Shown: positions 8,169 through 17,579 of the stretch, piece after piece
Layout: each line of letters begins with the position of its first letter
How positions within the stretch are numbered: the stretch's first letter is position 1
From: an uncultured beta proteobacterium
GTDB taxonomy: Bacteria; Pseudomonadota; Gammaproteobacteria; Burkholderiales; SG8-39
Assembly: GCA_902826155.1 (NCBI GenBank)
Contig: CADEDU010000046.1
Location: 1 to 54,213 of the forward strand
Direction: 5' to 3'
DNA: 54,213 nt
Position numbers and translations under genes: made by a program
Notes under the pieces: generated by a model
The model's database searches: none
What the model was told of the DNA's origin: nothing
The model's input: the letters and a program-made list of their open reading frames with translations, nothing else

Positions 8169-8220
8169 CGCGCGCGCTGCCGGCGGAACTCGCGCAGGGC
8201 GATTCGCGCGACCATCCGCG

Positions 8221-9195
8221 ATGAGCGCGAACGACTTCATCCGATTGCACTGGTTGCGACGCAGCCCGGTCTCGTGGGCGCTGTGGCCCTTCTCGTGGGT
8301 GTACGCGGGCGCGATCGGGGTTCGCCGGACGCTCTATCGCGCCGGAGCGCTGCGTGTGGGGCGCCTGCCCGTGCCGGTGATCGTCGTCGGCAATTTTTTC
8401 GTCGGCGGCACCGGCAAGACGCCGCTTGTGCTCTGGCTGACCGAGCAGTTGCGCGCGGCTGGCTTTCGCGTGGGTATCGTGTCGCGAGGGCATGGCGGCG
8501 CCGGTGCGATTGCGCGGGTCGAGCGCGGCGGCGATCCTGGCCGCTTTGGCGATGAGCCGCTGCTGCTTGCCGAACGGCTCGATGAACCGGTTTGGATCGG
8601 GCACGATCGGGTTGCCGCGGCACGCGCGCTGCTCGAGGCGCACCCGCAGGTCAACGTCATCATCTGCGACGATGGCCTGCAGCATCTGGCGCTGGCGCGC
8701 GACATCGAGATCGCGCTGATCGACGAGCGCGGCAACGGCAACGGCTGGCTGCTGCCCGCCGGACCACTGCGTGAACGCCCACGTCGGGTCGATGCGCTCG
8801 TGCAGCGCGGCCCTGCGCAGGTGCCGGGCGCGTTCTCGATGCGCCTGGAGCCCGCGTGTTTCGTGGCGGTTGCCGAGCCCCGGCGTGAGATCGATATGCA
8901 TGCGCTGCGTGGCAAGCGGCTTCACGCGGTGGCGGGTATCGGCGTTCCGGAACGGTTCTTCGCCACGTTGTCCGAACTGGGCATCGCCGCGCAGCCGCAT
9001 TCGTTTCCCGATCACCACCGATTCACCGCGCGGGAACTGCAGTTCGTCGACTGCGACGCCGTGCTGATGACCGAAAAGGATGCAGTAAAATGTCGCGCGT
9101 TCGCACAGCCGCACTGGTACGCGTTGCGCGTCGACGCCCGCATCGATGAAACGTTGGCGCGGCGCATCGTCTCGGCCTTGACGCCTCAGCCTTGA
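8221..9195 (+). CDS. lpxK: Tetraacyldisaccharide 4'-kinase
   Basis: Inner-membrane-associated kinase (324 aa) that adds the 4'-phosphate to the tetraacyldisaccharide lipid A precursor to form lipid IVA. It starts with the membrane-associating [11 protein letters not shown] region. The Walker A motif [12 protein letters not shown] lies at residues 57-68, followed by [15 protein letters not shown] and the conserved DDGLQH. Length is normal. It is 52 bases after exbD and 23 before the Trm112-like gene, inside an envelope operon. Confidence 0.97.
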   Translation: MSANDFIRLHWLRRSPVSWALWPFSWVYAGAIGVRRTLYRAGALRVGRLPVPVIVVGNFFVGGTGKTPLVLWLTEQLRAAGFRVGIVSRGHGGAGAIARVERGGDPGRFGDEPLLLAERLDEPVWIGHDRVAAARALLEAHPQVNVIICDDGLQHLALARDIEIALIDERGNGNGWLLPAGPLRERPRRVDALVQRGPAQVPGAFSMRLEPACFVAVAEPRREIDMHALRGKRLHAVAGIGVPERFFATLSELGIAAQPHSFPDHHRFTARELQFVDCDAVLMTEKDAVKCRAFAQPHWYALRVDARIDETLARRIVSALTPQP

Positions 9196-9218
9196 AATCC
9201 CTCGCCCGGTAGATACCC

Positions 9219-9401
9219 ATGGACGCACGCCTGCTCGAAATCCTCGTTTGCCCGATCTGCAAAGGCGCGCTGGTGTACCGCAAAGCCGAAGCGGAGTTGA
9301 TCTGCAAAGTCGACCGTCTGGCGTTCCCGGTTCGCGACGGCATTCCGGTGATGCTCGAGGACGAGGCGCGCAAGCTCGATCCGCTCGAGGAAGTGAGTTG
9401 A
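9219..9401 (+). CDS. Trm112/YcaR family small zinc-ribbon-like protein
   Basis: A 60-residue protein of the Trm112 fold, begins [17 protein letters not shown] CPxC pair (Cys11, Cys14) and a further Cys in LICKVDRL give a partial zinc-ribbon; the family characteristically ends around [11 protein letters not shown]. In eukaryotes Trm112 activates methyltransferases; the bacterial role between lpxK and kdsB is unproven, though the gene order is widely conserved. Its stop overlaps the kdsB TTG start (TTGA). Confidence 0.92.
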   Translation: MDARLLEILVCPICKGALVYRKAEAELICKVDRLAFPVRDGIPVMLEDEARKLDPLEEVS

Positions 9402-10222
9402 GCGGACTCACTGCGGCCAGCGGCCAGTTCACGGTCATCATTCCTGCGCGCTACGCCTCGACGAGGTTGCCTGCGAAAGCGCTCGCCGACCTTGCCGGCA
9501 AACCGATGGTGGTGCGCGTTGCCGAGCAGGCTCTGCAAAGTGGTGCGGAGCAAGTCTGGATCGCAACCGATCATGACGCGATCGCCGATGCCGCGGCCCG
9601 GCACGGCATCCGAGCAATCCGATCGCGCGTCGAACACGCATCGGGCACCGACCGTATCGCGGAAGCCGCCAGCCTGATCGGTCTGCCGCGCGAGGCGATC
9701 GTCGTCAACGTGCAAGGCGACGAGCCGCAGATGCCACCGTCGATCATCCGTGACGTTGCTCGCGAGTTGGACGCACACCCCGAGGCGGCGATCAGCACTG
9801 CGGCTCACCCGATCGAATCGGCCGACGATCTGCTCAATTCCAACGTCGTCAAAGTCGTCACCGACAAAGCCGGGCGCGCGCTCTACTTCAGCCGGGCACC
9901 CATACCGTTCGCGCGCGACGCATTCGCGCACCACACGCTCACCATCGCGCGGGCGACAGCCGGCGTCTCGATCCCGCGCGGATTGCCGTGCTTGCGGCAC
10001 CTGGGCATCTATGCGTATCGCGTCGGTTTCCTGCATGAGTACGCGGCGCTCGCGCCGGCGGCGATCGAGCAGTTCGAGGCGCTCGAGCAATTGCGCGCTC
10101 TATGGCACGGCTACCGAATCGTGGTGGCCACGGTCGATGCGGCGCCCCCGGCCGGGGTCGACACGCCCGAGGATCTCGCACGGGTCCGGCGCGCGTTTGA
10201 CCCGTCCCAACGGACCGTTTAA
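9398..10222 (+). CDS. kdsB: 3-deoxy-manno-octulosonate cytidylyltransferase
   Basis: CMP-KDO synthetase (274 aa), which activates KDO with CTP for inner-core LPS. Nucleotidyltransferase signatures are clear: [66 protein letters not shown] and [10 protein letters not shown]. No ATG lies before the conserved core. The best start is TTG 9398, which overlaps the previous stop by 3 bases and has GAGGAAG 4 bases upstream, so translation is probably coupled. Earlier codons of this frame overlap the Trm112 gene and were rejected. Confidence 0.95.
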   Translation: MSGLTAASGQFTVIIPARYASTRLPAKALADLAGKPMVVRVAEQALQSGAEQVWIATDHDAIADAAARHGIRAIRSRVEHASGTDRIAEAASLIGLPREAIVVNVQGDEPQMPPSIIRDVARELDAHPEAAISTAAHPIESADDLLNSNVVKVVTDKAGRALYFSRAPIPFARDAFAHHTLTIARATAGVSIPRGLPCLRHLGIYAYRVGFLHEYAALAPAAIEQFEALEQLRALWHGYRIVVATVDAAPPAGVDTPEDLARVRRAFDPSQRTV

Positions 10223-10269
10223 CTTCCGCTTCCTGCGCGTCGTTGCCCGGGCCCGGGCGATGGCGATAG

Positions 10270-10938
<669 letters not shown>

Positions 10939-10957
10939 CGACCGGTCGTTTGCTTGC

Positions 10958-10982
10958 AATCCTGCCATCGATGCAGGATTTT
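10958..10982 (+). terminator. Probable terminator after adk
   Basis: AATCCTGC (10958-10965) pairs with GCAGGATT (10973-10980) around a 7-base loop, ending in TTTT (10979-10982). The T tract is short. Its tail overlaps the -35 hexamer of the next promoter. Confidence 0.65.
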
Positions 10983-11008
10983 GAAAGCGCGCGAGGCTGG
11001 GCTAGAAT
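10981..11008 (+). promoter_or_regulatory. Sigma70-type promoter for hppA
   Basis: TTGAAA (10981-10986), 16-base spacer, TAGAAT (11003-11008): the best promoter match in the window. The -35 begins within the T tail of the adk terminator. It would give a leader of about 165 nt before ATG 11182. Confidence 0.6.
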
Positions 11009-11181
11009 CGCGCGCTTTCCAAAGAGCAGCGCCTTTGCCGCCACGCGGCTGCGGCGCACTGTTTGGGGGAGGGCGAGAGGTGCGACAAGGGAGGCGGAAC
11101 GTCCGCCAGCTCCGCCTCTCGTGCCCCGCCGATTCAATCGCCCGCTAACGTCCCACCACAATAGTCAAAAGGAGAGGACCC

Positions 11182-13716
11182 ATGTCGTCCGGACTCTGGT
11201 TCGCCCTCATTTGCGGACTTCTCGCGCTGATCTACGGCGTGATCCAACGCGGTTGGATCCTGCGCCTGCCCGACGGCAACGATCGCATGCGTGAGATCGC
11301 CGCGGCGATCCAACAAGGCGCGAAGGCCTATCTCAACCGGCAGTACACCACCATCGGCATCGTTGGGGTGATTCTGTTCATCGTCATCGGCATCGTTCCC
11401 CCGCTCGGTTGGCCGACCGCCTTCGGATTCCTGATCGGCGCGGTGCTTTCCGGAGCGGCCGGCTACATCGGCATGAACGTGTCGGTGCGCGCCAACGTTC
11501 GCACCGCCGAGGCCGCGCGCAAGGGCTTGAACGAAGCGCTCGATGTCGCATTCAAAGGGGGCGCGATCACCGGGATGCTGGTGGTGGGTCTGGGGCTGCT
11601 CGGTGTCGCCGGTTACTACGCGATCCTCGCCAGCTCGGCCAAGCACGGCGCCCCGCTGGTCGATATCCTGAAACCGCTCATTGGCCTGGGCTTCGGCGGC
11701 TCGCTGATCTCGATCTTCGCGCGTCTGGGCGGCGGCATCTTCACCAAAGGAGCGGATGTCGGCGCCGACCTGGTGGGCAAGGTCGAGGCGGGCATTCCCG
11801 AGGACGATCCGCGCAACCCGGCGGTGATCGCCGATAACGTCGGCGACAACGTCGGCGACTGCGCCGGCATGGCGGCCGACCTGTTCGAAACGTACGCCGT
11901 CACGCTGATCGCCACGATGATTCTCGGTGCGCTGATGATCAAGACCACGAGCGACGCGGCGGTGGTGTACCCGCTGGTGATCGGCGGCGTGTCGATCATC
12001 GCTTCCATTATCGGCGTGATGTTCGTGAAAACGTCGGACGGCAAGAACATCATGGGCGCGCTTTACCGCGGCCTGATCGTCGCAGGGATCGTCTCACTCA
12101 TCGCCTTCTACTTCGTCACCGAGTGGATGATGGCCGGCATCGTCAAGGACGTGCCGTTCGAGATGTGGGGCGCACGCCAGAACATCGGCACGATGAGCCT
12201 GTTCGGCTGCTGCGTCGTGGGGCTTGTGCTCACCGGCTTCATCGTGTGGATCACCGAGTATTACACCGGCACGCAATACAAGCCGGTGCAGGACGTGGCG
12301 CAGGCGTCGACCACCGGTCACGGCACCAACATCATCGCCGGTCTGGCGATCTCGATGCGCAGCACCGCGTGGCCGGTGCTGGCAGTGTGCGCGGCGATCC
12401 TCGCCTCCTACTCGCTCGCCGGTCTTTACGGCATCGCGATTGCCGCAACAGCGATGCTCTCGCTCACCGGCATCGTCGTCGCGCTCGATGCGTACGGCCC
12501 GATCACGGACAACGCCGGCGGTATCGCCGAGATGGCCAATCTCCCGCAATCGGTGCGCGCAATCACCGACCCGCTCGATGCGGTCGGGAACACGACCAAG
12601 GCGGTCACGAAGGGCTATGCGATCGGCTCGGCGGGGCTGGCGGCGCTGGTGCTGTTCGCCGACTACACGCACGCGCTCGAGAGCGTGGGGCGTCACTTGA
12701 CGTTCGATTTGTCCAATCCGATGGTGATCGTCGGCTTGTTCATTGGCGGCATGGTGCCGTATCTCTTCGGCGCGATGGCGATGCAGGCGGTGGGGCGCTC
12801 GGCCGGCTCGGTCGTGGTGGAAGTGCGCCGTCAGTTCCGCGAGATCAAGGGCATCATGGAAGGCAAGGCGAAGCCCGACTACTCGCGCGCGGTCGACATG
12901 CTCACCAAGTCCGCGATCAAAGAAATGATCGTGCCCTCCCTCCTTCCGGTGCTGGTGCCGGTCATCGTCGGCCTGGCGCTCGGACCGCAAGCGTTAGGCG
13001 GTGTGCTCATGGGCACGATCATCACCGGCCTGTTCGTCGCAATCTCGATGACCACCGGCGGCGGCGCATGGGATAACGCCAAGAAGTACATCGAAGACGA
13101 CAACCATGGCGGCAAAGGTTCGGACGCGCACAAAGCGGCGGTCACCGGCGACACCGTTGGCGACCCGTACAAAGACACGGCCGGCCCGGCGGTGAATCCG
13201 CTGATCAAGATCATCAACATCGTCGCGCTGCTGATCGTGCCGCTGCTGCCAGGCGGCGGTGAGCACAAGGCCGCTGAAGCGAAGCCGGCGGTGACGGCTG
13301 CTGCTCCCGCTGCGACGGCGCCTGCTGCAGCGCCTGCTCCGGCGCCGCAGGTGGCCACGGCCGCACCCGCGCCGACGCCCGCCGCCGCGCCGGTGATGGC
13401 CAAGGCTTTGCCGGCGAAGATCTACTTCGATACCGGCAAGTCCGACGTTCGCGACGCCGACAAGAGCATCGTCGGTAACATCGTCGAGGCGTTGAAAGCC
13501 AACGCTTCACTCAAGGTCGATATCTCCGGCTTCGCCGACAAGACCGGCAATCCGGATCAGAACCTGGAGCTTGCCAAGCAGCGCGCCTTCTCGGTGCGCG
13601 ACGCACTCAAGGCCGCGGGGATCGCCGAGGAGCGCCTCAGTCTGAAGAAGCCCGACTTCGTCATCGAGGGCACGTCTGAACAAGAGGCGCGGCGGGTCGA
13701 CGTGGCGGCGCAGTAA
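11182..13716 (+). CDS. hppA: K+-independent H+-translocating pyrophosphatase with C-terminal OmpA-like domain
   Basis: Membrane pump of 844 aa that couples pyrophosphate hydrolysis to proton export. Residues 1 to about 690 are a complete M-PPase with many membrane segments: [20 protein letters not shown] (Asp192, Asp196), [22 protein letters not shown] (residues 218-226 for the DNVGDNVGD part) and a C-terminal [19 protein letters not shown]. Lys473 and Thr476 in [10 protein letters not shown] mark the K+-independent class, which pumps protons. After the last helix comes an Ala/Pro-rich linker (about 693-741), then an OmpA-like domain (about 742-844): [36 protein letters not shown], with the Asp and Arg that contact diaminopimelate in this family. 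AAGGAGAGG precedes ATG 11182. The M-PPase C-terminus is periplasmic, so the added domain is placed to bind peptidoglycan. Typical HppA proteins stop near 680-700 aa. Confidence 0.95.
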   Translation: MSSGLWFALICGLLALIYGVIQRGWILRLPDGNDRMREIAAAIQQGAKAYLNRQYTTIGIVGVILFIVIGIVPPLGWPTAFGFLIGAVLSGAAGYIGMNVSVRANVRTAEAARKGLNEALDVAFKGGAITGMLVVGLGLLGVAGYYAILASSAKHGAPLVDILKPLIGLGFGGSLISIFARLGGGIFTKGADVGADLVGKVEAGIPEDDPRNPAVIADNVGDNVGDCAGMAADLFETYAVTLIATMILGALMIKTTSDAAVVYPLVIGGVSIIASIIGVMFVKTSDGKNIMGALYRGLIVAGIVSLIAFYFVTEWMMAGIVKDVPFEMWGARQNIGTMSLFGCCVVGLVLTGFIVWITEYYTGTQYKPVQDVAQASTTGHGTNIIAGLAISMRSTAWPVLAVCAAILASYSLAGLYGIAIAATAMLSLTGIVVALDAYGPITDNAGGIAEMANLPQSVRAITDPLDAVGNTTKAVTKGYAIGSAGLAALVLFADYTHALESVGRHLTFDLSNPMVIVGLFIGGMVPYLFGAMAMQAVGRSAGSVVVEVRRQFREIKGIMEGKAKPDYSRAVDMLTKSAIKEMIVPSLLPVLVPVIVGLALGPQALGGVLMGTIITGLFVAISMTTGGGAWDNAKKYIEDDNHGGKGSDAHKAAVTGDTVGDPYKDTAGPAVNPLIKIINIVALLIVPLLPGGGEHKAAEAKPAVTAAAPAATAPAAAPAPAPQVATAAPAPTPAAAPVMAKALPAKIYFDTGKSDVRDADKSIVGNIVEALKANASLKVDISGFADKTGNPDQNLELAKQRAFSVRDALKAAGIAEERLSLKKPDFVIEGTSEQEARRVDVAAQ

Positions 13717-13758
13717 CCCCGACGTCCTCGTCATGGGCGCATTGCGCGCCGCTTCGAC

Positions 13759-13783
13759 AAGGCAGCCCTCGGGCTGCCTTTTT
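13759..13783 (+). terminator. Rho-independent terminator after hppA
   Basis: GGCAGCC (13761-13767) pairs with GGCTGCC (13772-13778) around CTCG; flanking AA/TT extend the stem and a run of five T (13779-13783) follows. It is 43 bases after the hppA stop. Confidence 0.85.
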
Positions 13784-13793
13784 CGTTTCAGCC

Positions 13794-15572
13794 ATGATGG
13801 CTGATCGTCGCCTCGAGAAAATGCAGGTCGCCCGCGCTTCGGGTCGGATGCGAGTCGGCGTCCGTGTGATCAGCGGCCTGTTCGCGCTTGGCGCGTCACT
13901 CGCGCTCGCACAGCCTGCGCCTGAAAGTGCCAGCGGCTGGCGGCAACAGCCCGCACTGCACGCGAAACAGCACCTCGTCGTCGCCGCGCATCCGTTGGCG
14001 GCTGAAGCAGGACTGAGGATTCTGCGCAGCGGCGGCTCAGCACTCGACGCGGCAATCGCGACGCAGCTGGTGCTCAATCTGGTGGAACCGCAGTCCTCGG
14101 GCATCGGTGGCGGCGCGTTTCTTTTGCACTTCAGCGCGAGCAACCGAAGCTTGCGCGCCTATGACGGTCGCGAGACCGCGCCAAGTGCCGCCACGCCGGA
14201 GCTGTTCCTCGGTCCGGACGGCAAGCCGATGGGATTCGCGCAGGCGCTGGTCGGCGGCCGGTCGGTCGGTGCTCCGGGCCTGGTGCCGATGCTCGAAGCC
14301 GCGCATCGCCGTCATGGTCGATTGCCGTGGAAGGCGCTCTTCGACGATGTCATCCGGCTCGCCGAACAAGGCTTTCCGATCTCGCCGCGGCTGCACGCGC
14401 TACTCGCGCGCGATCGCTTTCTGCGCGACGACCCGAATGCACGCGCGCTCTACTACGAGCATTCGGGTGACGCAAAGGCGGCTGGCGTCTTGCTGCGCAA
14501 TCCCGAGCTGGCGGCAACGATGCGCGCCGTCGCGACACACGGCGCGCGCGCGCTCACACATGGCCCGATCGCACGCGACATCGTCGCAACGGTGCGCGGC
14601 CACGCGCGCAATCCAGGTTTGCTCACTGCCAAAGATCTCGCGGCATACCGGCCGATCGAACGTGCGCCGCTGTGCGCGCCGTACCGGCAGTGGCGGGTCT
14701 GCGGCATGCCGCCGCCGAGTTCCGGCGGGGTGACCGTGCTGCAGATGCTGAAGCTGCTCGAGTCGCGAGAGCTGAACAAGCTCGCCCCCGACTCGCTGCT
14801 TGCGGCACACATGTTCTCCGAGGCGGCCCGGCTCGCTTACGCCGATCGCAACGCCTATCTTGCCGACCCGGCGTTCGTGCCGGTGCCTGTGCGCGCGATG
14901 CTTGCGCCCCGCTATCTCGATCAACGTGCGGCACTGATCGATCCGCGTCGCTCGATGGGTCAGGCCGAGCCTGGCAAGCTCGATCGGCGCGCAACGTTCC
15001 GGGCCGATTCCCACGAGCAGCCGGCGACGACGCACCTGACCGTCGTCGATCGCGAAGGCAATGTGGTCGCGTTCACCTCGACGATCGAGAGCGCGTTCGG
15101 TGCGCGCCTGATGGTGCGCGGCTTCCTGCTCAACAACGAGCTCACCGATTTCTCTTTCGCTCCAGAACGTGATGGTACGCGCGTTGCCAATCGTGTCGAA
15201 GGCGGCAAGCGTCCTCGTAGCTCGATGGCGCCGACGATGGTCTTCGACCGTCAGGGCAGGCTGGTGCTTACGCTGGGCTCGCCCGGCGGCGAATGGATCA
15301 TCAACTACGTGGCGCGTGCGCTCATCGCCGTCCTCGACTGGCAGCTCGACGTGCAGCAGGCATTCGCGCTGCCGCACGTGGGCAGCCGCAACGGGCCGAC
15401 CGAACTGGAGCGTGGCACCGCGGCCGAGTCGTTGCAATCGGGGCTGGAACTGCTCGGCCACAACGTACGGCTCCTCGACATGACCAGCGGCCTGCACGGC
15501 GTGCAGCGCACCCCCGGCGGCTGGCTGGGCGCAGCCGATCCGCGGCGAGAGGGCGCGGCGCGCGGCGATTGA
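13794..15572 (+). CDS. ggt: Gamma-glutamyltranspeptidase precursor
   Basis: Exported N-terminal nucleophile hydrolase that cleaves gamma-glutamyl bonds of glutathione and its conjugates in the periplasm. The frame gives 592 aa. Self-processing should occur before Thr412 in QPATTHLTVVD, whose Thr becomes the nucleophile of the small subunit. Other hallmarks: GSALDAAIATQLVLNLVEPQSSGIGGG, PPPSSGGVT, SSMAPTMVF and LGSPGGEWI. The first ATG is only 11 bases past the hppA terminator and lacks a ribosome site. ATG 13848 would begin directly at the signal peptide (MRVGVRVISGLFALGASLALAQP), so the true N-terminus may be 18 residues shorter. Convergent with miaA. Confidence 0.93.
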   Translation: MMADRRLEKMQVARASGRMRVGVRVISGLFALGASLALAQPAPESASGWRQQPALHAKQHLVVAAHPLAAEAGLRILRSGGSALDAAIATQLVLNLVEPQSSGIGGGAFLLHFSASNRSLRAYDGRETAPSAATPELFLGPDGKPMGFAQALVGGRSVGAPGLVPMLEAAHRRHGRLPWKALFDDVIRLAEQGFPISPRLHALLARDRFLRDDPNARALYYEHSGDAKAAGVLLRNPELAATMRAVATHGARALTHGPIARDIVATVRGHARNPGLLTAKDLAAYRPIERAPLCAPYRQWRVCGMPPPSSGGVTVLQMLKLLESRELNKLAPDSLLAAHMFSEAARLAYADRNAYLADPAFVPVPVRAMLAPRYLDQRAALIDPRRSMGQAEPGKLDRRATFRADSHEQPATTHLTVVDREGNVVAFTSTIESAFGARLMVRGFLLNNELTDFSFAPERDGTRVANRVEGGKRPRSSMAPTMVFDRQGRLVLTLGSPGGEWIINYVARALIAVLDWQLDVQQAFALPHVGSRNGPTELERGTAAESLQSGLELLGHNVRLLDMTSGLHGVQRTPGGWLGAADPRREGAARGD

Positions 15573-15629
15573 TCGTGACGAGGCCGTGCGACGCGGATGG
15601 CGTTTGGGACGCTGCATTCCACCGGCTGG

Positions 15630-16670
15630 TCATGGAGATCGTCCCCTGGATGCCGTGCCGGTTTCAATGATTCGAATTGCGCGAGCAACCAGATCGCCCG
15701 CAAAGCATTCGAGCATGGTGACGTCAGTCATCGCGCGGATCCAGGTCATCTGGCGTTTGGCGAGCTGGCGTGTGGCGGCGATCGCCGTCTCGCGTAACGT
15801 TGCACGATCGATCGCGCCTTCGAGGTACTGCCAGGCCTGGCGGTAACCCACGCAGCGCATCGACGGCAGATCGCTGCGCAGGCTGTAGCGCGACTTCAAC
15901 TGCTCGAGTTCCTCGACGAGGCCGGCGGCGAGCATGGCATCGAACCGCTCGGCAATGCGGCGATGCAGATCGGCTCGCACAGCAGGCATCAGCGCGATCA
16001 CCTTGAGCGAGTCAACCGGCGGCTCGGCGGACGCATCAGTGGGCAACTCGGTGGGCAATTCGGCGTTCGAACCGGCGTGCAAGTTGGCGTGCGGGTTGAC
16101 GGCATGCTCGCGATCCGCCCCGCCATGCCGCGTCAACAGTGCCGACATCGGCTGCCCGGTGAGGCGTATCACCTCCAGCGCGCGTTGAATGCGTTGTGCG
16201 TCGTTCGGGTCGAGTCGTGCCGCGGTCGGCGGGTCGAGTCGTGCCAGATCGGCGTGTAGCGCGGGCCAACCACGCGTTTGCGCCTCGCGCTCGATCTCTT
16301 CGCGCAGAACAGGATCGGCGCCAGGCAGATCCGACAGCCCGTCGCGCAGCGCCTTGAGGTAGAGCATCGTACCGCCGACCAGCAGAGGCAATCGACCGCG
16401 CGCCTGCACTTCACAGATTGCCCGCTGCGCATCCGTACGAAAGCGTGCGGCCGAGTACGGTTCGGTCGGCGCGATGATGTCGAGCAGGTGATGCGGCACC
16501 TGCGCGCGTTCGACAGCCGAAGGTTTCGCCGTGCCGATGTCCATGCCGACGTACACCTGCGCCGAGTCGATGGAAATGATCTCGACCGGCAGGCGAGCGG
16601 CGATCGCCAGAGCCAGAGGCGTCTTGCCGCTGGCAGTGGGGCCGACAATGGCGATTGGCGTGAATCTCAT
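15630..16670 (-). CDS. miaA: tRNA dimethylallyltransferase
   Basis: Adds dimethylallyl to A37 of tRNAs that read UNN codons (346 aa). It has the P-loop GPTASGKT at residues 10-17, then [36 protein letters not shown], and the tRNA-binding [14 protein letters not shown]. Compared with the usual ~310 aa, there is an extra low-complexity segment at about residues 182-220 (plus-strand 16011-16126), rich in Ala, Pro, Glu and Thr and containing the repeat ELPTELPTD. It sits between the LTGQPMSAL motif and LKVIALMP and is probably a surface loop. Downstream of mutL in the classic order, but separated from it by an opposite-strand phosphatase. Confidence 0.97.
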   Translation of the reverse strand: MRFTPIAIVGPTASGKTPLALAIAARLPVEIISIDSAQVYVGMDIGTAKPSAVERAQVPHHLLDIIAPTEPYSAARFRTDAQRAICEVQARGRLPLLVGGTMLYLKALRDGLSDLPGADPVLREEIEREAQTRGWPALHADLARLDPPTAARLDPNDAQRIQRALEVIRLTGQPMSALLTRHGGADREHAVNPHANLHAGSNAELPTELPTDASAEPPVDSLKVIALMPAVRADLHRRIAERFDAMLAAGLVEELEQLKSRYSLRSDLPSMRCVGYRQAWQYLEGAIDRATLRETAIAATRQLAKRQMTWIRAMTDVTMLECFAGDLVARAIRIIETGTASRGRSP

Positions 16671-16821
16671 GGGGCGTCGGAACGGGCGGGCGCGAGTTTG
16701 CTGGAATCCGCGGGCGCGCGCCTATACTGATTCGCTCGACCGACTCGAACGGCTGATTCGTCCTCGTCACGTCCGCTTTCGCCGACATGCAAACGCGATC
16801 CTGACATCAAAGCGCAATCTC

Positions 16822-17526
16822 ATGCGCACAGCCCGTTGCTCCCGGTCACCTCTGATGGACCGTTGCATGCGCGACCCGCTGCTGCGGCGTGCGCGCGCGA
16901 CGCTGATCGTGATCGCGCTTTGCCTGACCACTTCGGTGCTTGCTCAACCGCAAGTGCCATCGCCCGCCAATCGATCGGCAGCTCCGGCCGGCGAATTGGC
17001 CGCAGCGGAGCTCGTTCAACTGCTGCGCGCTGGCGGGATCATCCTTTACTTTCGGCATGCGGCTTCCGACTTCAGCCAGAATGACGCCAACAGCCGCGGG
17101 CCGGAGGACTGCGCCAATCAACGCAACCTCATCGATCGCGGTCGCGACGATGCGCGACGGATCGGCGCCGCGCTCAAGGCGATCGGCGTGCCGGTGCAAC
17201 GCGTGCTGGCCAGTCCGACCTGCCGCACGGTCGAGACCGCGCGGCTGCTCTTCGGCAAGGCCGAGCCGACCACCGCGGTTCGCTCGCGCAATACCAATCC
17301 CAACGACGCCACGCGCTTCGAACCGCTGAAGCAGTTGTTCCAGACGAAGGTCGCCGCGGGCAGCGTGCTGGGCATCGTCAGTCACGGCAATCCGTTCTTT
17401 GCGGTGGCGGGCACGCCGTACCTGGCCGAAGGAGAAGCCGCGGTGCTGCGGCCCACCGGCAACGATTGGGAGATCGTCGCGCGCGTGCGGATCGATCAAT
17501 GGGACAGGTTGCTCGCGGCTTTATGA
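16822..17526 (+). CDS. Exported histidine phosphatase family protein
   Basis: Branch-1 histidine phosphatase fold, 234 aa from ATG 16822. A hydrophobic signal segment (LIVIALCLTTSVLAQP) predicts export. The catalytic motif is YFRHAASD, that is RHA in place of the more common RHG. It is followed by LIDRGRDDARRIGAAL, VLASPTCRTVETARLLFG and the second catalytic His in SHGNPF. Family members act on phosphohistidine, sugar phosphates or other phosphomonoesters; substrate unknown. Alternative in-frame ATGs at 16855 and 16867 would leave a tighter signal peptide, and no ribosome site separates them. It lies on the opposite strand between miaA and mutL. Confidence 0.83.
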   Translation: MRTARCSRSPLMDRCMRDPLLRRARATLIVIALCLTTSVLAQPQVPSPANRSAAPAGELAAAELVQLLRAGGIILYFRHAASDFSQNDANSRGPEDCANQRNLIDRGRDDARRIGAALKAIGVPVQRVLASPTCRTVETARLLFGKAEPTTAVRSRNTNPNDATRFEPLKQLFQTKVAAGSVLGIVSHGNPFFAVAGTPYLAEGEAAVLRPTGNDWEIVARVRIDQWDRLLAAL

Positions 17527-17579
17527 ACGAGTCGCGGGCGTGCTCGTGCGTCCACATCCGACGCCAGCGCGCCGGGGCA

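Noticed and set aside
8059..9441. Long open frame on the minus strand over exbD, lpxK and kdsB
   Set aside because: It is antisense to genes with clear families, is full of Arg/His/Gln-rich sequence with no domain, and arises from GC-rich codon structure.
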